NCBI RefSeq assembly: GCF_000003605.2
Contig: NW_003143810.1
Span: forward strand, 48,968-69,615
Origin: Saccoglossus kowalevskii
Taxonomy: Eukaryota; Hemichordata; Enteropneusta; Harrimaniidae
Reading direction: 5' to 3'
Length of the DNA: 20,648 nt
Shown: in pieces, positions 17,460 to 20,648 of the stretch
How positions within the stretch are numbered: position 1 is the first letter of the stretch
How the letters are laid out: every line of letters starts with the position of its first letter
Position numbers and translations under genes: made by a program
Notes under the pieces: generated by a model
Seen by the model: the letters and a program-made list of their open reading frames with translations, nothing else
Database searches by the model: none
What the model was told of the DNA's origin: nothing

Positions 17460-17645
17460 GCGTTTGCATGAGTGAAAGATGCAGGTGAGATTTCTCGTCG
17501 CAACGTGTTCTATTTATTTCCAACACGCGTGGTCGGCGCCTTTGATTGCGTTTATTTTGTTCTTTCATACTCGAAATCTATCGCTGGCACCGTTTATTTT
17601 GTCACGTCTCACAACTGAACGTCCAAGCTGACTTTGTTTTGGCTG
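17460..17645 (-). repeat. Right long terminal inverted repeat
   Basis: Inverted partner of 16636-16797. It ends GTTTTGGCTG at 17645, followed by TA. Confidence 0.8.
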
Positions 17646-17647
17646 TA

Positions 17648-18186
17648 TGTAGGATATATCTCTGACATTTCCATAAAATAATCAGATATCTTCACGGACT
17701 CTGCGAAGTATAACATTTCGTCAACATTGTCCAAAAAAGATGACAGAATGTGAATAGATGTGCCTTAATAGCAACATACAAGTTGGTGCATAGCAGGGTA
17801 TAATATAAAGATAATACAATTTAAATTATTACATTACATTTGATGGTTTGAATTTGCGCGAATTTTGGGAAAAGCATGTATGTATAAAACTTAAGAATTT
17901 CAATGATTTTAAGCGCTTCTGTATGATGATGTTTGTGTTATTCGCTTGGTTTTGCATATGTTCCGACACAGGAATTCATAACGAATCCGCCGAATTTAGC
18001 CAAAATATCAATTTTTTTTCCACAATTCTCGCACATAATCAGACTAACAAATATTTCAGATACTAGTCAAGGACCCAATGAAATATACTCAAGACTGATC
18101 TCATAGTGCTTTTCCATATGATGATATTTAATAGTTCAAGCACACAGCAAGTCTACATGAACTATCTATAGAAGCAGCCATTGTAG
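17648..18186. other. Unassigned stretch with a small open frame
   Basis: The only feature is a 47-codon plus-strand frame from ATG at 17923 to about 18066 that starts MMMFVLFAWFCICSDTG. It looks like a signal peptide but is short and unsupported. Confidence 0.3.
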
Positions 18187-18429
18187 TTGCAGAACAAAAT
18201 TCACATTCACGTCCAGTTTTTTTGGCTAGAATCAGACGAGAATTGCGTTAAAAATAACAGGATAGAAGAAATATTGTGTTACGTAGATCGACGCCATATA
18301 CTTGTATGTATGGAAACCTGGCCTTTAGTCAGTAAAATGTACGTTAGTTTATGGTGTGAACAAAATCATTTGGTTTTTAATACTGGTAAATATTCTGCTT
18401 TTGTCATATCGGGTAACACATTCAATTGA
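18187..18429 (+). pseudogene. Possible LINE reverse-transcriptase remnant
   Basis: An open frame of 80 codons without ATG start contains SLWCEQNHLVFNTGKYSAF near its end (about 18340-18400). The pattern W-C-x-x-N-x-L-x-x-N-x-x-K is the segment that follows the catalytic YADD box in many LINE reverse transcriptases. No YADD or other RT motif is found upstream, so this is either a short fragment or coincidence. Confidence 0.3.
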
Positions 18430-20014
18430 ATTTTACGTCATTCACTGAAGGTTTATGTTAATGTGTTCAGGGAGAACGTTTCGGGAGTTGCTATTTATAA
18501 TAATATTTTATTTTGGAAAACACAATCATAAGTGCCTGAACATGAAATTTGTCATATTAAATCCAAAATGAGTACTTTCTTAATATTTCCACGAGAAAGC
18601 TATGCTTTTTACATCTGATCTAACAGACTGTTAAATTGTATTATAAGTCATGTTAAAACTATAATGATAACTGTAATGATAAGACATATACATGGGAGAT
18701 AGTGTCGGATATAGATATGAGACCAAAATTATCTAAATACATGGTGACATGTTATGTGAATATTTATGATAATTGCATGCTAGCATGAATATGCATAGCG
18801 TCCATTTATGTTTAATTTATTTTAATTTGATACCTTTCAATCAGTAACAGGTAAGTTACAAGATTACAATACACGTGTACTACTTTATATAAATGTATGT
18901 ATTAATTATGTGATTTCTGAATTAAATAAAGTGTAATTTTTCCAATCCAATTACCAATTTTAGACTTTTTGATAATTACCTCAAATGAGTGATGATTCTG
19001 ACAGTATCGAAATAGATCACTTGATTGTTTCATTGTCATCAGTTTATTAATAGTGAAGATGAACTAAAATTAATTTGCTAATTACTTTTCTTGTAGAAAC
19101 ATTATTTCGTTAACCATGTACAATGTTATAGCTTGTTTTTCAATTAATTATTTATGGGATACCCTCTCCCCGAGTATATCATGAGTGTTATACTAGATGT
19201 CTTAAAGCACGACAGTAATCCCATCGCGCCCTGTTCGATATGAATCCCATAAGACGTATACATTTTATGTTATATACAATGTTTTTGTTTACGCATTTTC
19301 TTTGCAATCTCTAAAGCGAAAAGGTAACAGTTTAGTTTAAACGAGTTTTAGATTCATGCATAAATAAATATTTATCTGCAAGATGATATGCATTGTGATT
19401 TTAAAATTATGTGAATTTCACGCGTACTAAATTCCGCAAAGGATATCTGGACACGTTGACATTAAAAACAATTAGAAAACGTATTCGCTCGTACATTTCC
19501 TTTATTCTTTCTGCTTGACTGTTAACTACTTAAACTACTTAAATTTAACGTTCACACGGATTGCCACAGTTAGTTCTAGATAACCACTTTCTGAGTTTAA
19601 CGCATGCGTGGAACGTTTTTTTTGTGGTCAATTTGGTGAGCGATTAAAACGTTTTTAGGCGGATTTTGTACATATTCTATATTGTTTACATCCGCATAAG
19701 GGAAAACAGATGCGGACATTTTACACCGGCGTAAAGAGTTTAGGAAGCAGATATCAGCAACGGCATAAGTATTCTTAAGTTTTCTAATAAAAACACGGTG
19801 TCAAACTAGTGAGAACAATGTGTCAATCTTTTACTGCATCGAGAGTTGTAGCTTAATTACAACACACTTCAAAGTGGAAGTTGATGAAACGGCCATCATT
19901 TAGAAATTTACAAAGGCTACCGGTACATTGCCATCTTGAGCAATGCTTTATCGAAGGCGGCCCGGGAATATGGATTGAATACTACATGTATAGCGGGGTC
20001 AGCTAATGTAGGTC
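18430..20014. other. Unassigned AT-rich stretch
   Basis: No gene, RNA or repeat with defined edges recognised over about 1.6 kb. Open frames are short and of low complexity. Confidence 0.4.
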
Positions 20015-20094
20015 AGGTAATCGAATGTTTAGGTAATCGCAAGTCAAGCGAACCGAATGTTAAGGCAATCGCAAGTTAAGCGAACCGAATGTCA
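20015..20094 (+). repeat. 32 bp tandem repeat, two full copies and one partial
   Basis: Units 20031-20062 and 20063-20094 each start AGGYAATCGCAAGTYAAGCG and end AACCGAATGT plus two bases; they differ at three positions. 20015-20030 is a shortened leading copy (AGGTAATCGAATGTTT). Confidence 0.9.
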
Positions 20095-20099
20095 AGACA

Positions 20100-20310
20100 T
20101 TTGGAAGTGAAAAAAACCGAATTGTATGACACAATTGTAACATAATGAAACAATGACAAAATATTATTGTAGCAATTATACAATAATGATATAATTAAGA
20201 AATAAAGTTGAAATAATGAAACAATAGCAATACGATAACACAATAATGGAATAAGCGCAAAATAATGTTTAAATAAAGACCAAACAACTAAACAATGTTC
20301 AAACAATGAC
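20100..20310. repeat. A-rich low-complexity cryptic repeat
   Basis: Many variants of ACAATAATG, AACAATGA and GAAACAAT follow each other without a fixed period. The minus-strand frame across it (20315-20076) is a by-product with recurring SLF/HY residues. Confidence 0.6.
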
Positions 20311-20648
20311 ACCAAGCTAATTTTGGCGGTATTCTCACCCCATATTCAAAGCACATATAATGCAAAGAAAAATATCTCATATTAGCGAGTGAAAACCACG
20401 GAAATAACCGTTGATATTAAAAACATCTTCAACAAGTGGTAGGGGTATTTATGGAATTAACTTTCATTTGTGGTGCACTTTCACCCATCTCACTGCGTGA
20501 CACGTTCTTTGTTAACGAGACCTTGTTGTACAATTAAACAAGCAGCCTATCGGCTGAGATAGCTCCGCTGTTAGCAATGCACATTTCAATTAAAGAACTG
20601 AAGACATCATTAGAAAATGAACAATATGAATAGTATCAAAGCAATCGG
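20311..20648. other. Unassigned right edge
   Basis: No gene recognised. A tRNA A-box-like TAGCTCCGCTG occurs at 20560-20570 without a B box. Confidence 0.35.

Larger units (their letters stand above)
16636..17645. mobile_element. 1.01 kb non-autonomous DNA transposon with long terminal inverted repeats
   Basis: Both ends begin CAGCCAAAACAA when read inward, and the inverted similarity continues for about 160 bp (left) and 185 bp (right), far longer than a chance match. Shared inner blocks include GTCAGCTTGGACGTTCAGTT, AAAATAAACGCAATCA, GGCGCC, ACCACGCG and CTTTCACT. The element is flanked by TA on both sides. The middle (about 16800-17460) is AT-rich and holds no recognisable transposase; a 62-codon minus-strand frame (17136-16948) has no known motif. 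TA flanks suggest the Tc1/mariner superfamily, mobilised in trans. This is inferred from ends only. Confidence 0.8.

Noticed and set aside
17848-18066. Plus-strand frame with a signal-peptide-like start
   Set aside because: The first ATG is at 17923, leaving only 47 codons, with no homologue, promoter or poly(A) context. Hydrophobic stretches are common in AT-rich frames.
20551-20600. tRNA-like or SINE A box (TAGCTCCGCTG)
   Set aside because: No B box follows at the right distance and no cloverleaf can be drawn.
1-20648. CRISPR array, operons, bacterial promoters or phage genes
   Set aside because: The tandem repeats have no spacer structure, and the coding remnants are eukaryotic retrotransposons. 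Nothing bacterial or viral is visible.

Overview
The window looks like nuclear DNA of a multicellular animal, most probably a marine invertebrate of mollusc-like type. It is AT-rich, has no dense ORF layout and no operons, and is full of decayed retrotransposons whose coding remnants (DIRS-like, CR1/L2-like and other endonuclease-encoding LINEs) are of kinds common in mollusc and other aquatic invertebrate genomes. The species call is inference. No intact protein-coding gene is visible. Every long recognisable coding stretch is a broken transposon.

Layout. Positions 1-1506 hold the 3' part of a DIRS-like tyrosine-recombinase retrotransposon (reverse transcriptase, RNase H, start of the recombinase), broken in several frames. 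Positions 1863-4133 are a repeat block: three diverged copies of a 160-170 bp unit, then a 46-47 bp minisatellite, which is split at 2839-4031 by a 1.19 kb DNA transposon with about 31 bp inverted ends and a hAT-like target duplication. Positions 4134-5240 hold LINE-A on the plus strand. It meets tail to tail LINE-B on the minus strand (about 7890 down to 5243). LINE-B is interrupted by a plus-strand CR1/L2-like 3' fragment (about 6725-7500), which itself carries a 340 bp inverted-repeat element (6833-7172): three layers of insertion.

Positions 7890-9535 are unassigned apart from two weak exon candidates. LINE-C, a 5'-truncated 3' end with poly(A) signal and ATT tail, runs from about 10190 down to 9536 on the minus strand. 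From 10.2 to 16.3 kb the sequence is mostly unassigned AT-rich DNA with small repeats, a foldback element (14232-14388), a GC-rich MITE-like repeat (15325-15455) and one short coding-looking terminal exon (15043-15145). The exon's first residues resemble the final strand of an ADP-ribosyltransferase (PARP) domain. Positions 16636-17645 are a non-autonomous DNA transposon with very long inverted repeats (about 160-185 bp) flanked by TA. Positions 17.6-20.6 kb are AT-rich with a possible LINE remnant and a 32 bp tandem repeat near the end.

Nothing here looks like a working multi-gene system. The value of the window is a readable record of nested insertions, two DNA transposons defined by their termini, and a few exon candidates. 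All boundaries were read by eye from the sequence; no alignment or database search was run.
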